From Comamonas sp. (lineage in GTDB: Bacteria; Pseudomonadota; Gammaproteobacteria; Burkholderiales; Burkholderiaceae_C), in NCBI GenBank assembly GCA_028690035.1, contig JAQVCA010000006.1:124001-188000 (forward strand): a stretch of 64,000 nt of DNA. Direction: 5' to 3'. Both the position numbers and the translations under genes were made by a program. This document shows, in pieces, positions 1-8,124 of this stretch. Below the pieces are notes generated by a model. The model was given only the letters and a program-made list of their open reading frames with translations, ran no database searches and was not told where the DNA came from. Each line of letters begins with the position of its first letter. The stretch's first letter is position 1.

Positions 1-1
1 C

Positions 2-727
2 ACCCCCGGCAGCTTTGCGCCCGACTTCGACAAAATCGCCGCTGCCCTCACGCCGCGCACGCGCCTGCTCATCACCAACAGCCCGCACAACCCCAGTGCC
101 ACCGTCTGGAGCGACGCGCAAATGCGCCAGCTAGAAGACCTGCTCGCCCCCACCAATGTGCTGCTGCTCAGCGACGAGGTGTACGAGCACATGGTCTTTG
201 ACGGCCAGCAACACCAAAGCGCAGCGCGCTTCCCCGGCCTGGCCACGCGCGCCTTCATCGTCTCCAGCTTTGGCAAGACCTACCACGTCACCGGCTGGAA
301 AGTGGGCACCGTCGCCGCCCCCGCCGCGCTCATGGCCGAGTTTCGCAAAGTCCACCAATTCAACGTCTTTAGCGTCAACACCCCCATGCAAGTGGGCCTG
401 GCGCAATACATGACCAACCCCGCGCCCTACCTGGAACTGTCCGCCTTCTACCAGCGCAAGCGCGACCTGTTCCTGCAAGGCCTGCAAGCCACGCGCCTGC
501 AGCCCCTGCCCACGCGCGGCACCTACTTTCAGTGCGTGGACATTTCTGCGGTCACCGACCTGAACGAAGCCGACTTCTGCCGCTGGCTGGTGCAAGAAAT
601 CGGCGTAGCCGCCATTCCGCTATCGGCCTTCTATGGCGATGGCTTCGACCAAAAAGTCGTGCGCTTTTGCTTTGCCAAGCAGGACGCGACCTTGCACGCA
701 GCGCTGGAGCGACTGCAGAAGCTATAA
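2..727 (+). CDS. PLP-dependent aminotransferase (methionine aminotransferase-like), 3' part
   Basis: The 5' end lies outside the window. The visible frame encodes the C-terminal ~240 residues of a fold-type I, class I/II aminotransferase. An NSPHNPSA segment (the NP.NP substrate/cofactor loop) is followed by a SDEVYEH segment, whose Asp and Tyr contact the PLP ring, and by SSFGKTYHVTGWKVG, whose Lys forms the Schiff base with PLP. The NSPHNP and FGKTYHVTGWK wording resembles the YbdL/methionine aminotransferase group, which uses methionine or aromatic amino acids, but exact substrate cannot be read from the fragment. The gene ends 200 bp before the CRISPR-Cas operon and is unrelated to it. 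Confidence 0.85.
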   Translation, partial: TPGSFAPDFDKIAAALTPRTRLLITNSPHNPSATVWSDAQMRQLEDLLAPTNVLLLSDEVYEHMVFDGQQHQSAARFPGLATRAFIVSSFGKTYHVTGWKVGTVAAPAALMAEFRKVHQFNVFSVNTPMQVGLAQYMTNPAPYLELSAFYQRKRDLFLQGLQATRLQPLPTRGTYFQCVDISAVTDLNEADFCRWLVQEIGVAAIPLSAFYGDGFDQKVVRFCFAKQDATLHAALERLQKL

Positions 728-731
728 ATTT

Positions 732-814
732 AAAAGCTGCTCGCGCTTATCTGACAAGGGTTTCATGGTTAAAAGGCTTTGAAACCCTTTGTTTTTGAGC
801 GGTGCAAGCTATGG
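732..814. repeat. Intergenic bipartite palindromic element, copy 1 (possible terminator)
   Basis: An imperfect long palindrome of about 83 bp. The inner arms AAGGGTTTCA (756-765) and TGAAACCCTT (780-789) are perfect complements. The outer arms carry AGCTGCTCGCGCTT and the complement of AGCTTGCACCGCTC. The same architecture recurs at 25.3, 26.3, 31.6 and 54.3 kb. The inner hairpin followed by TGTTTTTG could end transcription of the upstream aminotransferase gene. Confidence 0.7.
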
Positions 815-854
815 AAAAAGCAATCCGCTGGTTTGGCAAGCTTGTTGTCGCCGG

Positions 855-890
855 TTGAATGCAAAAAACCACATTTTTTGCATAGATACT
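855..890 (+). promoter_or_regulatory. Perfect 10-bp inverted repeat upstream of cas10, probable promoter/operator region
   Basis: ATGCAAAAAA (859-868), a 5-nt spacer CCACA, and TTTTTTGCAT (874-883) form a perfect dyad about 50 bp before the cas10 start. TAGATACT directly follows and resembles a -10 element, although no well-spaced -35 was found. The position suggests an operator or the regulatory part of the csm operon promoter. A hairpin terminator reading is also possible because the arms are A- and T-tracts. Confidence 0.4.
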
Positions 891-933
891 GCGCGTTATC
901 CATTTCTGGCACCGCAGCAGGAGAAAGCCGCCC

Positions 934-3651
934 ATGACCACCCTTTCAGAATCCCATTGGCTCCATGCCTCTTGCCGGGTGGCCTTGGCCGCCTACTTGC
1001 ATGACCTGGGTAAATTTGCCGAGCGTGCCCGGCTGGACGTGCCCCGCGACGCACTGGATGCGCACAAAACCCAGTACTGCCCCTGGCACAGCACCACCCC
1101 GGGGGGCAAAAACGGCTACCACAGCCACATCCACGCGGCCTACACCGCGCTGGCGTTTGACCACATTGAGCGCCACGCCCCCAGCCTGATCCACGGCGAC
1201 ATGGCGCCTTTCGTCAACCGCCATCAATTGCAGGCGGGCAGCGAGGCCGATTCGCTGGTCAACGCCGCTGCTGCGCACCACCGGCCCGACACGTTTTTGC
1301 AGTGGATCATCGCCAGCGCCGACCGCCTGGCCAGCGGCTTCGAGCGCGAGGCGTTTGAGCAGTACAACGCCGCCCAAGAGGGCAATGCAGACAATCCCAC
1401 CGGGCGTAACCACTACCAAGCACGGCTGCTCTCATTGTTGGAGCAAGTGCAAATCGACGGTGCCGACAAAAGTCACAGCCTCAAGAGTCTGCAATGGCGC
1501 TACCCGCTCAAGGCCTTGTCGCCGCAAGCCATCTTCCCGCAGCCGCGCGACAAATGCGAACCTGGTCAGGATGCCATCGCGCAGCAGGAATACGCCGCCC
1601 TGTGGCAGCAGTTTTTGCAGGCCCTGCAAGCCATTCCCGCCGCGCACCGCAGCCAATGGCCGCTGTGGCTAGACCATTTCGACACCGCCTGGCTCACTTT
1701 TACCCACGCCATTCCCTCGGCCACGGCCTTTGGCAGCAAGCCCGAGGTATCGCTGTACGACCACAGCAAAACCACCGCCGCCTTGGCCGTGGCCCTGTGG
1801 CGCTGGCATGAAGCCCAAGGCCAAACCGATGCCGCTGCCGCCCAGCGCCTGAAAGAGCGCAGCGACTGGGACGAGCAAAAGTTTCTGCTCATTCAGGGCG
1901 ACTTTTTCGGCATCCAAGATTTCATCTTTGCCGACGGCAGCCAAACCCGGCGCGATGCCGCGCGGCTCTTGCGCGGGCGCTCGTTCCAGGTGTCGCTGTT
2001 CACCGAACTGGCCGCGCTCAAAGTGCTGGAGGCGCTGCAACTGCCGCCCACCAGCCAAATTACCAACGCAGCGGGTAAATTCCTCATCGTCGCGCCCAAC
2101 ACCGCCGAGGCCCGCGCCCAACTGGCGGCGGTGCGTACCGAGCTGAACGACTGGTTTTTGCAGCACAGCTTTGGCCTGGCGGGCCTGGGCCTGGCAGGCA
2201 AGGCCGCCAGCAGCAACGATTTTCTGGACAAAAAGCCCGCACACCGCTTCCAGGCGCTGATGGGCGAGCTGTTTGCCGATTTGGAAAAAGCCAAACTGCA
2301 CCGCTTTGACCTGACAGCCGCCAGCGCGCCCAGCGTCTTTGAAGTGCAGTACCCCCATGGCGTGTGCCGCTACAACGACCGCCTGCCAGCCGATCGTGTG
2401 CAAGACGGGCAGGCCAGCGCCGCCCTCTCGCGCGACCAGATTGCCATTGGCAAAGGCCTGGCGCGCCAAGATCGCCTGCTGGTGCTGCGCCAGGGCGAAG
2501 CCGTGGCCCCAGGCGGCAGCGTCAAGCGATTGGAGGTGCCCATCTTTGGCTACACCGTCGCCTTTACCGCCGATGAAGACCGCAGCGGCAAGTTTGGCAA
2601 CCTCGCCAGCAACGCCAGCCTGGCGCGCTGCTGGGATTTCAGCCTGCCCGACACCCTGGACGCACCGCTGTGGCACGGCTACGCGCGCCGCTACATCAAC
2701 GCCTATGTGCCGCGCTTTGGCAGCCTGGACTTGCAAACCCAGGCCAAATACAAAGGCATCGAGGAAGAAGTGGATGCCGACGCGGTGGCGCATGGCGCGG
2801 GCAAAACCCTTAACCACATCGCCTGCGAAGACCGCCTGCCCAAAACCGACGACACCAGCAGCGCCGCCAACTGGCAGGGCCAAGTGGCACTGATGACCCT
2901 CAAGGGCGACGTGGACAACCTGGGCACCATCTTCCAGCAAGGCCTGCCGTCGCCCACGTTTGCCAAGATGGCCGCGCTCTCGCGCCAGATGAACGCGTTT
3001 TTTGCCGTGTACCTGCCCGCGCTGTGCGCGCAAGAATTTCCCAATACCTACACCGTGTTCGCTGGCGGGGACGATTTTTTCCTCATTGGCCCCTGGCACA
3101 GCACGCAAAAACTGGCCGCACGCATGGCCCGCGCCTTTGCCGACTACGTGGCGGGCAACCCGGGCATCACCTTCTCGGCAGGTATGTGCATGACCAAACC
3201 CGGCTTGCCCATGCACACCCTGGCGGCGCAGGCCGAAGATGCGCTCGATGCCGCCAAGGCAGGCAGCCACCCCGACCCGGCCCAGCGCAAAAACGCCCTG
3301 GTGGTCTATGGCGAGCGGGTGCGCTGGCCAGAGTGGAAGGTGATTGAGTACACCCAGCAGCAACTTGATGATGTGCGCGCCGCTTACGGCCTGTCCACCA
3401 GCTACGTCTATAGCCTGCTGCACCTGATCGACCTCAAGGCCGACACCGAGAACCCCGAGCACGCCATGTGGCGCAGCCGCTTTGCCTACCGCACGCGCCG
3501 CTACGTGGTGGACAAGCTCAAAGACCGCGACCCCCTGGCCCGCGCGCAGGCGCAAACCCACCTGGCCGAGGTTCTGGGCAAACAGGGCCTGGAGCTATTG
3601 GGCACCCAATTTCGCATTCCGCTTTTCAACCACTTCTACCGCCAGCGATAA
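934..3651 (+). CDS. cas10: Cas10/Csm1, large subunit and cyclic oligoadenylate synthase of type III-A effector
   Basis: The signature subunit of the Csm complex: on binding target RNA it makes cyclic oligoadenylates from ATP and may cut ssDNA. The 905-aa length is typical. An HD motif (LHDLGKF, His23-Asp24) opens the protein, so the HD nuclease domain looks intact. A first palm-like region follows (QGDFFGIQDFIF around residue 325), and the catalytic palm has AGGDDFF with GGDD at residues 711-714, so second-messenger synthesis should be active. The start at 934 follows AGGAGA at a good distance. It is first in a tight operon with csm2-csm5 and cas6. The presence of Csm2/3/4/5 partners defines subtype III-A. 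Confidence 0.97.
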   Translation: MTTLSESHWLHASCRVALAAYLHDLGKFAERARLDVPRDALDAHKTQYCPWHSTTPGGKNGYHSHIHAAYTALAFDHIERHAPSLIHGDMAPFVNRHQLQAGSEADSLVNAAAAHHRPDTFLQWIIASADRLASGFEREAFEQYNAAQEGNADNPTGRNHYQARLLSLLEQVQIDGADKSHSLKSLQWRYPLKALSPQAIFPQPRDKCEPGQDAIAQQEYAALWQQFLQALQAIPAAHRSQWPLWLDHFDTAWLTFTHAIPSATAFGSKPEVSLYDHSKTTAALAVALWRWHEAQGQTDAAAAQRLKERSDWDEQKFLLIQGDFFGIQDFIFADGSQTRRDAARLLRGRSFQVSLFTELAALKVLEALQLPPTSQITNAAGKFLIVAPNTAEARAQLAAVRTELNDWFLQHSFGLAGLGLAGKAASSNDFLDKKPAHRFQALMGELFADLEKAKLHRFDLTAASAPSVFEVQYPHGVCRYNDRLPADRVQDGQASAALSRDQIAIGKGLARQDRLLVLRQGEAVAPGGSVKRLEVPIFGYTVAFTADEDRSGKFGNLASNASLARCWDFSLPDTLDAPLWHGYARRYINAYVPRFGSLDLQTQAKYKGIEEEVDADAVAHGAGKTLNHIACEDRLPKTDDTSSAANWQGQVALMTLKGDVDNLGTIFQQGLPSPTFAKMAALSRQMNAFFAVYLPALCAQEFPNTYTVFAGGDDFFLIGPWHSTQKLAARMARAFADYVAGNPGITFSAGMCMTKPGLPMHTLAAQAEDALDAAKAGSHPDPAQRKNALVVYGERVRWPEWKVIEYTQQQLDDVRAAYGLSTSYVYSLLHLIDLKADTENPEHAMWRSRFAYRTRRYVVDKLKDRDPLARAQAQTHLAEVLGKQGLELLGTQFRIPLFNHFYRQR

Positions 3652-3663
3652 GGAGATATTTCT

Positions 3664-4116
3664 ATGGCACTCGCACTGAGCGCAATTGGCTTCAAGCAGC
3701 CGCTGCGAACCGACCTTTTTTCAGTCGTGGCCTTTGACTACGCGCAGGAGGTATTCATCGAAGGTTGCAAAAACGATAAAGGAATTCTGGTTCAAAACCG
3801 CGACGGTCAGCCTCAACAGCAAAAAAACAAATCATCGCAACTGCGACGCTTCTACGACGAGCTTGTGATGTGGTACGAGCGCGTGCAGTTTGAGCGCACG
3901 CCTGCCGAGCGCCAAGCCAAGTACCAAGAGGTCGCTCCTTTCATCCAGATGCTGGTGGCCAAAGCGGCATACGCAAACGGACGCAAACACATCGACGACA
4001 CCTTTGAGCAGATGTTCTCCCATGTGATCCGCCAGATCAGCGACGCAGACAGCCTGCGCCACGCCAAATTGTTCATGGAAGCCTTCATGGGCTTCTACAA
4101 AGCCCAGGAGAAATAA
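3664..4116 (+). CDS. csm2: Csm2, small subunit of type III-A effector complex
   Basis: A 150-aa protein of the Cas11-like small-subunit group, which lines the crRNA-target duplex in the Csm backbone as several copies. The predicted structure is mostly helical, with LRRFYDELVMWYERV near residues 60-75 and KAAYANGRKHID near residues 100-112, the latter resembling the conserved KxAYxxxR stretch of Csm2. A strong ribosome-binding site (AAGGAGATATTTCT) precedes the ATG, 12 bp after cas10, and csm3 starts 3 bp after its stop. Its slot between cas10 and csm3 is the canonical one. Confidence 0.93.
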   Translation: MALALSAIGFKQPLRTDLFSVVAFDYAQEVFIEGCKNDKGILVQNRDGQPQQQKNKSSQLRRFYDELVMWYERVQFERTPAERQAKYQEVAPFIQMLVAKAAYANGRKHIDDTFEQMFSHVIRQISDADSLRHAKLFMEAFMGFYKAQEK

Positions 4117-4119
4117 GCC

Positions 4120-4848
4120 ATGACCCAACAAGTACCACAACAACTCACCGGCATCACCACCATCGAGGCCACGCTGGAGCTGGTCAGCGGTCTGCGCATT
4201 GGCGCGGGCGACAGCGAAATGCGCATTGGCGGCGTGGACAACACCGTGATTCGCCACCCGCACACCCAGGCGCCCTACATCCCCGGCTCCAGCCTCAAGG
4301 GCAAGATGCGCAGCCTGCTCGAATGGCGCAGCGGCGCCGTCAAAGAAGCCCCGCTGGGCTACCAAGACCTGCAAAACGCCAGCGGCGCAGTGCAGGCTGA
4401 GGTCAAGCACATCCTGCAGCTGTTTGGCATCAGCGGCGATGCCAAGCTGGGCAAAGAGATGCAAGAGCTGGGCCCCAGCCGCCTGTCGTTTTGGGACTGC
4501 AACCTGCAGGCTGCCTGGGAAAAAGAAATCCGCGACAACAACCAAATGCTCACCGAGGTGAAAAGCGAAAACCGCATCAACCGCATCTCAGGCGTGGCCG
4601 AGCACCCACGCCAAACCGAGCGCGTTCCCGCCGGTGCGCGCTTTGACTTTCGCCTCTCCGTCAAGCGCCTGGCTGGCGATGGCGACGCGCTGCTCACCAC
4701 CGTGCTGCAGGGCCTCAAACTGCTAGAACTCGACAGCCTGGGCGGCAGCGGCTCGCGCGGCTACGGCAAGGTCAAATTCGTTGGCCTGACCATCGACGGC
4801 CAAGATGCCCAGGCCCGCTTTGACGCGGTGCAACCGTTTGCGAGGTAA
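4120..4848 (+). CDS. csm3: Csm3, RAMP backbone RNase of type III-A complex
   Basis: A 242-aa Cas7-family RAMP that forms the helical backbone along the crRNA and cuts target RNA every six nucleotides. Seen here: GLRIGAGDSEMRIGG followed by VDNTV, whose Asp40 aligns with the catalytic aspartate (Asp33 in Streptococcus thermophilus Csm3), and PGSSLKGKMRSLLE, the conserved glycine-rich RNA-binding stretch. A second glycine-rich loop, GGSGSRGYGKV, sits near the C-terminus. Ribonuclease activity is therefore expected. It starts 3 bp after csm2. The following 4-kb part of the operon is unusual because a toxin-antitoxin pair precedes csm4. Confidence 0.96.
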   Translation: MTQQVPQQLTGITTIEATLELVSGLRIGAGDSEMRIGGVDNTVIRHPHTQAPYIPGSSLKGKMRSLLEWRSGAVKEAPLGYQDLQNASGAVQAEVKHILQLFGISGDAKLGKEMQELGPSRLSFWDCNLQAAWEKEIRDNNQMLTEVKSENRINRISGVAEHPRQTERVPAGARFDFRLSVKRLAGDGDALLTTVLQGLKLLELDSLGGSGSRGYGKVKFVGLTIDGQDAQARFDAVQPFAR

Positions 4849-4851
4849 GCC

Positions 4852-5064
4852 ATGAACCACGCTGTCTTAAGCCAAAGAATTTTTGACACCGTACAGCAGC
4901 TGCCTGCCGCCTTGCAGCAAGAAGTGCTGGACTTTGCGGCGTTTCTGGCCCAGCGCGTCCAGGCATCTGCACAACAGGAATGGCACGACCTGCAGGCTGC
5001 GCAAACCACCGCGTTGCACGACGTATGGGACAACCCCGAAGACGAGGTGTGGAATGACGCTTGA
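4852..5064 (+). CDS. DUF2281-like small antitoxin
   Basis: A 70-aa acidic protein starting 3 bp after csm3. Its N-terminal half (RIFDTVQQLPAALQQEVLDF, then a helix AFLAQRV) matches the pattern of DUF2281-type antitoxins, where an LP..lq.Ev.dFv.fL helix precedes a disordered C-terminal tail. Here the tail ends NPEDEVWNDA. The downstream MazF/PemK-like gene overlaps it by 11 bp, the usual organisation of a type II toxin-antitoxin pair. Both genes lie in the middle of the csm operon on the same strand and are probably co-transcribed with it. Family assignment is from pattern only. Confidence 0.75.
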   Translation: MNHAVLSQRIFDTVQQLPAALQQEVLDFAAFLAQRVQASAQQEWHDLQAAQTTALHDVWDNPEDEVWNDA

Positions 5065-5392
5065 ACCCGGCAGCGTGGCCCTGGTGCCTTTTCCTTTCAG
5101 CGATTTGAGTGCCTCTAAAAAGCGCCCTGTTTTGCTGCTCACCGCCGCCGACGCACGCGGCGACTTTATCGCCATGGCATTGACCTCCAAGACGCAAGCA
5201 CAGCATGCCATCCCCCTGCCTGCTGGCCCCTTACCGCAAGGCGGTGCCCTGCCTGTTGCCAGCTGGATACGCACCGACAAAGTCATCACCCTGCGCAGCA
5301 CCATCGTCACCAAAACCCTGGGCCGTGTGGACGAAGCCACGCGCCAGGCTTGCGTGGCGCAACTGTGCAGCCAACTACACCAAGGAGGTTGA
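5054..5392 (+). CDS. MazF/PemK-family toxin (type II toxin-antitoxin endoribonuclease)
   Basis: A 112-aa protein; the ATG at 5054 lies within the antitoxin gene. LEPGSVALVPFPFSDLSASKKRPVLLL is the usual opening of PemK/MazF-like SH3-barrel toxins (V.FPFSD..KKRPVL). The later stretch SWIRTDKVITLRSTIV matches the conserved region with the catalytic Ser/Thr side. Toxins of this family cut mRNA or other RNA unless bound by their antitoxin. The gene ends with an AAGGAGG that serves as the ribosome-binding site of csm4, whose ATG begins at the next base. Integrity is complete. Its insertion between csm3 and csm4 is not the standard type III-A layout. Confidence 0.88.
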   Translation: MTLEPGSVALVPFPFSDLSASKKRPVLLLTAADARGDFIAMALTSKTQAQHAIPLPAGPLPQGGALPVASWIRTDKVITLRSTIVTKTLGRVDEATRQACVAQLCSQLHQGG

Positions 5393-6370
5393 ATGCAAAC
5401 CTACCGCCTCACCCTGCAACCCCTGTCCGCTTTGGGCACGCCCCTGGCGGGCGACACGCTGTTTGGCCAGCTGTGCTGGACGCTGCGCCACCAGCTGGGC
5501 AACGACGCCCTGACCGCCCTGCTGGCAGGCTACACCCAGGGCCAGCCCTTTGCGGTGGTGTCCGATGCGCTGCCGCAGGGCCACCTGCCCTTGCCCAGCC
5601 TGCCCAGCAGCGCCTGGCAGGCCGAGGCGGGCAGCGACCGCAAGGTTTTAAAGAAAAAACGCTGGTTGCCCTTATCCAGCTTGCGCGAGCAGCTACCAAA
5701 ATGGCAGCAATTGGCACAGGCCGACAGCGCCCTGGGCGCCACCCAGGAACGCGCCCAGCCACACAACACCATCAACCGCCAGACCGGCACCACCGGCACC
5801 GGCATGTTTGCCCCGTACACCATGGGCCAGACGTGGCTAGCGCCCGGCAGCCAGTTCGATGTGTACGTGGCCCTCGATAGCGCGCGCCTGTCGGTGGCGC
5901 AACTGCAGGCCGCTTTCACGTACATCGGCCAACACGGCTATGGGCGCGATGCCAGCATTGGCCTGGGCAAATTTGCGTTGGTGGGCGAGCCCACACCCGT
6001 CACCTGGGAGCCACCCAGCCAGGGCGCACCCAACGCCTGGCTCACGCTGGCCCCTTGCGCGCCGCAAGGCCAAGGCTTTTGCCCGGTGCGCAGCCACTGG
6101 CACAGCGTGACGCGCTTTGGCCGCCATGGCGATGTGGCCGTGCAAAGCGGCACGCCCTTCAAGCGCCCGGTGCTGCTGGCCAAAACTGCCAGCGTGTTCT
6201 GGCCCGAGCAGCTGGACGTGCAGCGCACCTTCATCGGCCAAGGCCTTGGGGGTACGGCGGCGCCCATCTCACTGACCCTGCCCGAGACAGTGCAGCAAGG
6301 CTACGCCCCCGTGGTACCGATCCATATTCCCAAAACCATAGCGCCTAGCGCAGACGTGGAGCGCGTATGA
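5393..6370 (+). CDS. csm4: Csm4, RAMP subunit binding the crRNA 5' handle
   Basis: A 325-aa Cas5-group RAMP that caps the crRNA 5' tag and contacts Cas10. The N-terminus YRLTLQPLSALGTPLAGDTLFGQLCWTL is the typical Csm4 beginning (RAMP beta strand, then the GDTLFGQLCW loop). A glycine-rich loop IGQHGYGRDASIGLGKF sits near residues 180-195, and the C-terminal IHIPKTIAP ends the protein. The ATG follows the toxin stop with no spacer. The stop overlaps the csm5 start (ATGA), so the two are translationally coupled. Confidence 0.95.
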   Translation: MQTYRLTLQPLSALGTPLAGDTLFGQLCWTLRHQLGNDALTALLAGYTQGQPFAVVSDALPQGHLPLPSLPSSAWQAEAGSDRKVLKKKRWLPLSSLREQLPKWQQLAQADSALGATQERAQPHNTINRQTGTTGTGMFAPYTMGQTWLAPGSQFDVYVALDSARLSVAQLQAAFTYIGQHGYGRDASIGLGKFALVGEPTPVTWEPPSQGAPNAWLTLAPCAPQGQGFCPVRSHWHSVTRFGRHGDVAVQSGTPFKRPVLLAKTASVFWPEQLDVQRTFIGQGLGGTAAPISLTLPETVQQGYAPVVPIHIPKTIAPSADVERV

Positions 6371-8124
6371 GCCAGTTTTTAACCACCCACCGGCTGCACC
6401 TGACGCCGCTCTCGCCCCTGCACATTGGCTGCGGCGAAGACTTTGAACCGACCAACTACGTCATCGACGATGGCCTGCTCTACGGCTTTGACCCCAGCCG
6501 AGCTACCTTGAACGAGCTACAGCGCAAGCAACTGAGCGATGTGGCCCGGCGTGGCTCGCTGGCTGGCATTCAGCGCTTTTTCCGCGACCACGCTGCCGCC
6601 TTCAAGCCCCATGCCCACGTGGTCATGCCGGTGTGCAGCGGTGTGGCGCGCTTGTACGAGCAGCGCATTGGCAAGGCGGCGAACGTGGAAGCCAGTGGCA
6701 ACCAGGTATTCAACAAGCTAGAGATTGAACGCCACGTGTACACCGGCGCGCTACAGCAGCCCTTTATCCCCGGCACCAGCTTCAAGGGCGCGCTGCGCAC
6801 GGCATGGCTCGATGATCTCAATGGCGAGCGCGTACCGCACGACGTGGAGTTCAAGCGCAATGGCGAAGCCAAATCCAGCGCCGCCATGGAAAAGCGCCTG
6901 CTGTGGGGGCCAGACCAGCGCGGCCAGCTGGGCGACTTCCAGACCAGCCCGCTGCGCCTGCTCAAGGTGGCCGACCTCATGCCCACGCGCGAACCCGAGC
7001 GTGAGGTGCTGTTTGCCGTGAACCGCAAAAAGCGCGAAGTCTTGGGACGCGATGGCCAGCCCCTGCAGCCCAAAGGCATTGCCGCGCGCAAAGACTGCGT
7101 GCTGCACGGCCAGTACCGCCTGTTTGTGGCCGATGTCACCCTGCCCGCGCTGCTGCAGCACGTGGACGCCACCGACAACAAAGGCAAGCCCGCCACGCCC
7201 CAGGCGCAGCAGCTCAACGCCCTCGGGGCCGTTGATCTGCGCAAGCTGGCGCGGCAATCCAACCAGTACCACCTGCAGCGCCTGCGCCGTGAACTGGCCG
7301 TGCTAGACGGGCGCGGGCTGGTGCATCCCACCTGGAAAAACAGCATCAACATGTTGTTGCTGGCTCAAGGCACCCTCGGCAAAAAACTTGCGGCAGGCGA
7401 TGCCTTTCTGGTACGCATTGGCCGCTACGGCAGCGCCGACAGCAAAACCCTGACCGGAGAAGGCGTGGCCAGCATCAAGATCATGGAAGGCAAAGGGCCT
7501 GACGGGAAGAACAAATTCTCTTTCCAGAGCGCCACCAAAACCGTCTGGCTGGCCGCGCAAACCGAAAGTGACCAAAAGCACCTCATCCCCTTTGGCTGGG
7601 CCGTGGTCGAAATCGACCCCCAGGGCGACTGCCCCGAGCTGCAAGCCTGGTGCCAGCAGCAAGCCCAGGGCCGCCCCAGCATGGCTGCGATGCGCGCCCA
7701 ACTGGCACAGCAGCGCGCACAGGCAGAAGCCGAGAAAGTGCGCCTGCGCGCGCAGGTCCAAGCCAAAGCCGCCGCGCAAGAGGCCGAGCGCCAAGCCCTG
7801 GAGCAGCGCGCCCAGGCCTTGAGCGCACTCTCCCCCCAGGGGCAAGAAATAGAAAAACTGCGCCAGGCCTGTGCCGACTGGGCTGCCAAGCTACCGCCCC
7901 ACGGCAACTTCAAAAAGCAGCTCGCCGATGCCAACAAGCCCGGCCTGTACCAGGATGCGCTGCGCCTGGTCAAAACCGCCCTGGACAGCGCCGACTGGAG
8001 CGCCGCCGACCGCGCCGCCCTGGCCGACATGCTGCCTACCGCCCTGGCCCCAGTGATCGAGCGCTGGGACGCCAAAGGGCAGCGCAAAAATCTGCAACTG
8101 GCCCAGCTCAAGGGCAGTGCATGA
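6367..8124 (+). CDS. csm5: Csm5, RAMP subunit at crRNA 3' side, with long coiled-coil C-terminus
   Basis: A Cas7-like RAMP that caps the 3' end of the crRNA in the Csm complex and helps recruit trimming nucleases. Family features: an N-terminal HRLHLTPLSPLHIGCGEDFEPT and the RNA-binding stretch FIPGTSFKGALRTAW near residue 137. At 585 aa it is much longer than usual Csm5 proteins (roughly 350-420 aa). The extra part, about residues 430-560, is rich in Ala, Gln, Glu and Arg with long helices (AMRAQLAQQRAQAEAEK and following), predicted coiled coil, then a basic/tryptophan-containing end. It overlaps csm4 by 4 bp and cas6 by 4 bp (ATGA). Confidence 0.93.
   Translation: MSQFLTTHRLHLTPLSPLHIGCGEDFEPTNYVIDDGLLYGFDPSRATLNELQRKQLSDVARRGSLAGIQRFFRDHAAAFKPHAHVVMPVCSGVARLYEQRIGKAANVEASGNQVFNKLEIERHVYTGALQQPFIPGTSFKGALRTAWLDDLNGERVPHDVEFKRNGEAKSSAAMEKRLLWGPDQRGQLGDFQTSPLRLLKVADLMPTREPEREVLFAVNRKKREVLGRDGQPLQPKGIAARKDCVLHGQYRLFVADVTLPALLQHVDATDNKGKPATPQAQQLNALGAVDLRKLARQSNQYHLQRLRRELAVLDGRGLVHPTWKNSINMLLLAQGTLGKKLAAGDAFLVRIGRYGSADSKTLTGEGVASIKIMEGKGPDGKNKFSFQSATKTVWLAAQTESDQKHLIPFGWAVVEIDPQGDCPELQAWCQQQAQGRPSMAAMRAQLAQQRAQAEAEKVRLRAQVQAKAAAQEAERQALEQRAQALSALSPQGQEIEKLRQACADWAAKLPPHGNFKKQLADANKPGLYQDALRLVKTALDSADWSAADRAALADMLPTALAPVIERWDAKGQRKNLQLAQLKGSA

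Noticed and set aside
1669..3561. A 630-codon open frame opposite cas10
   Set aside because: A GC-rich shadow frame of cas10, with no domain and low-complexity composition.
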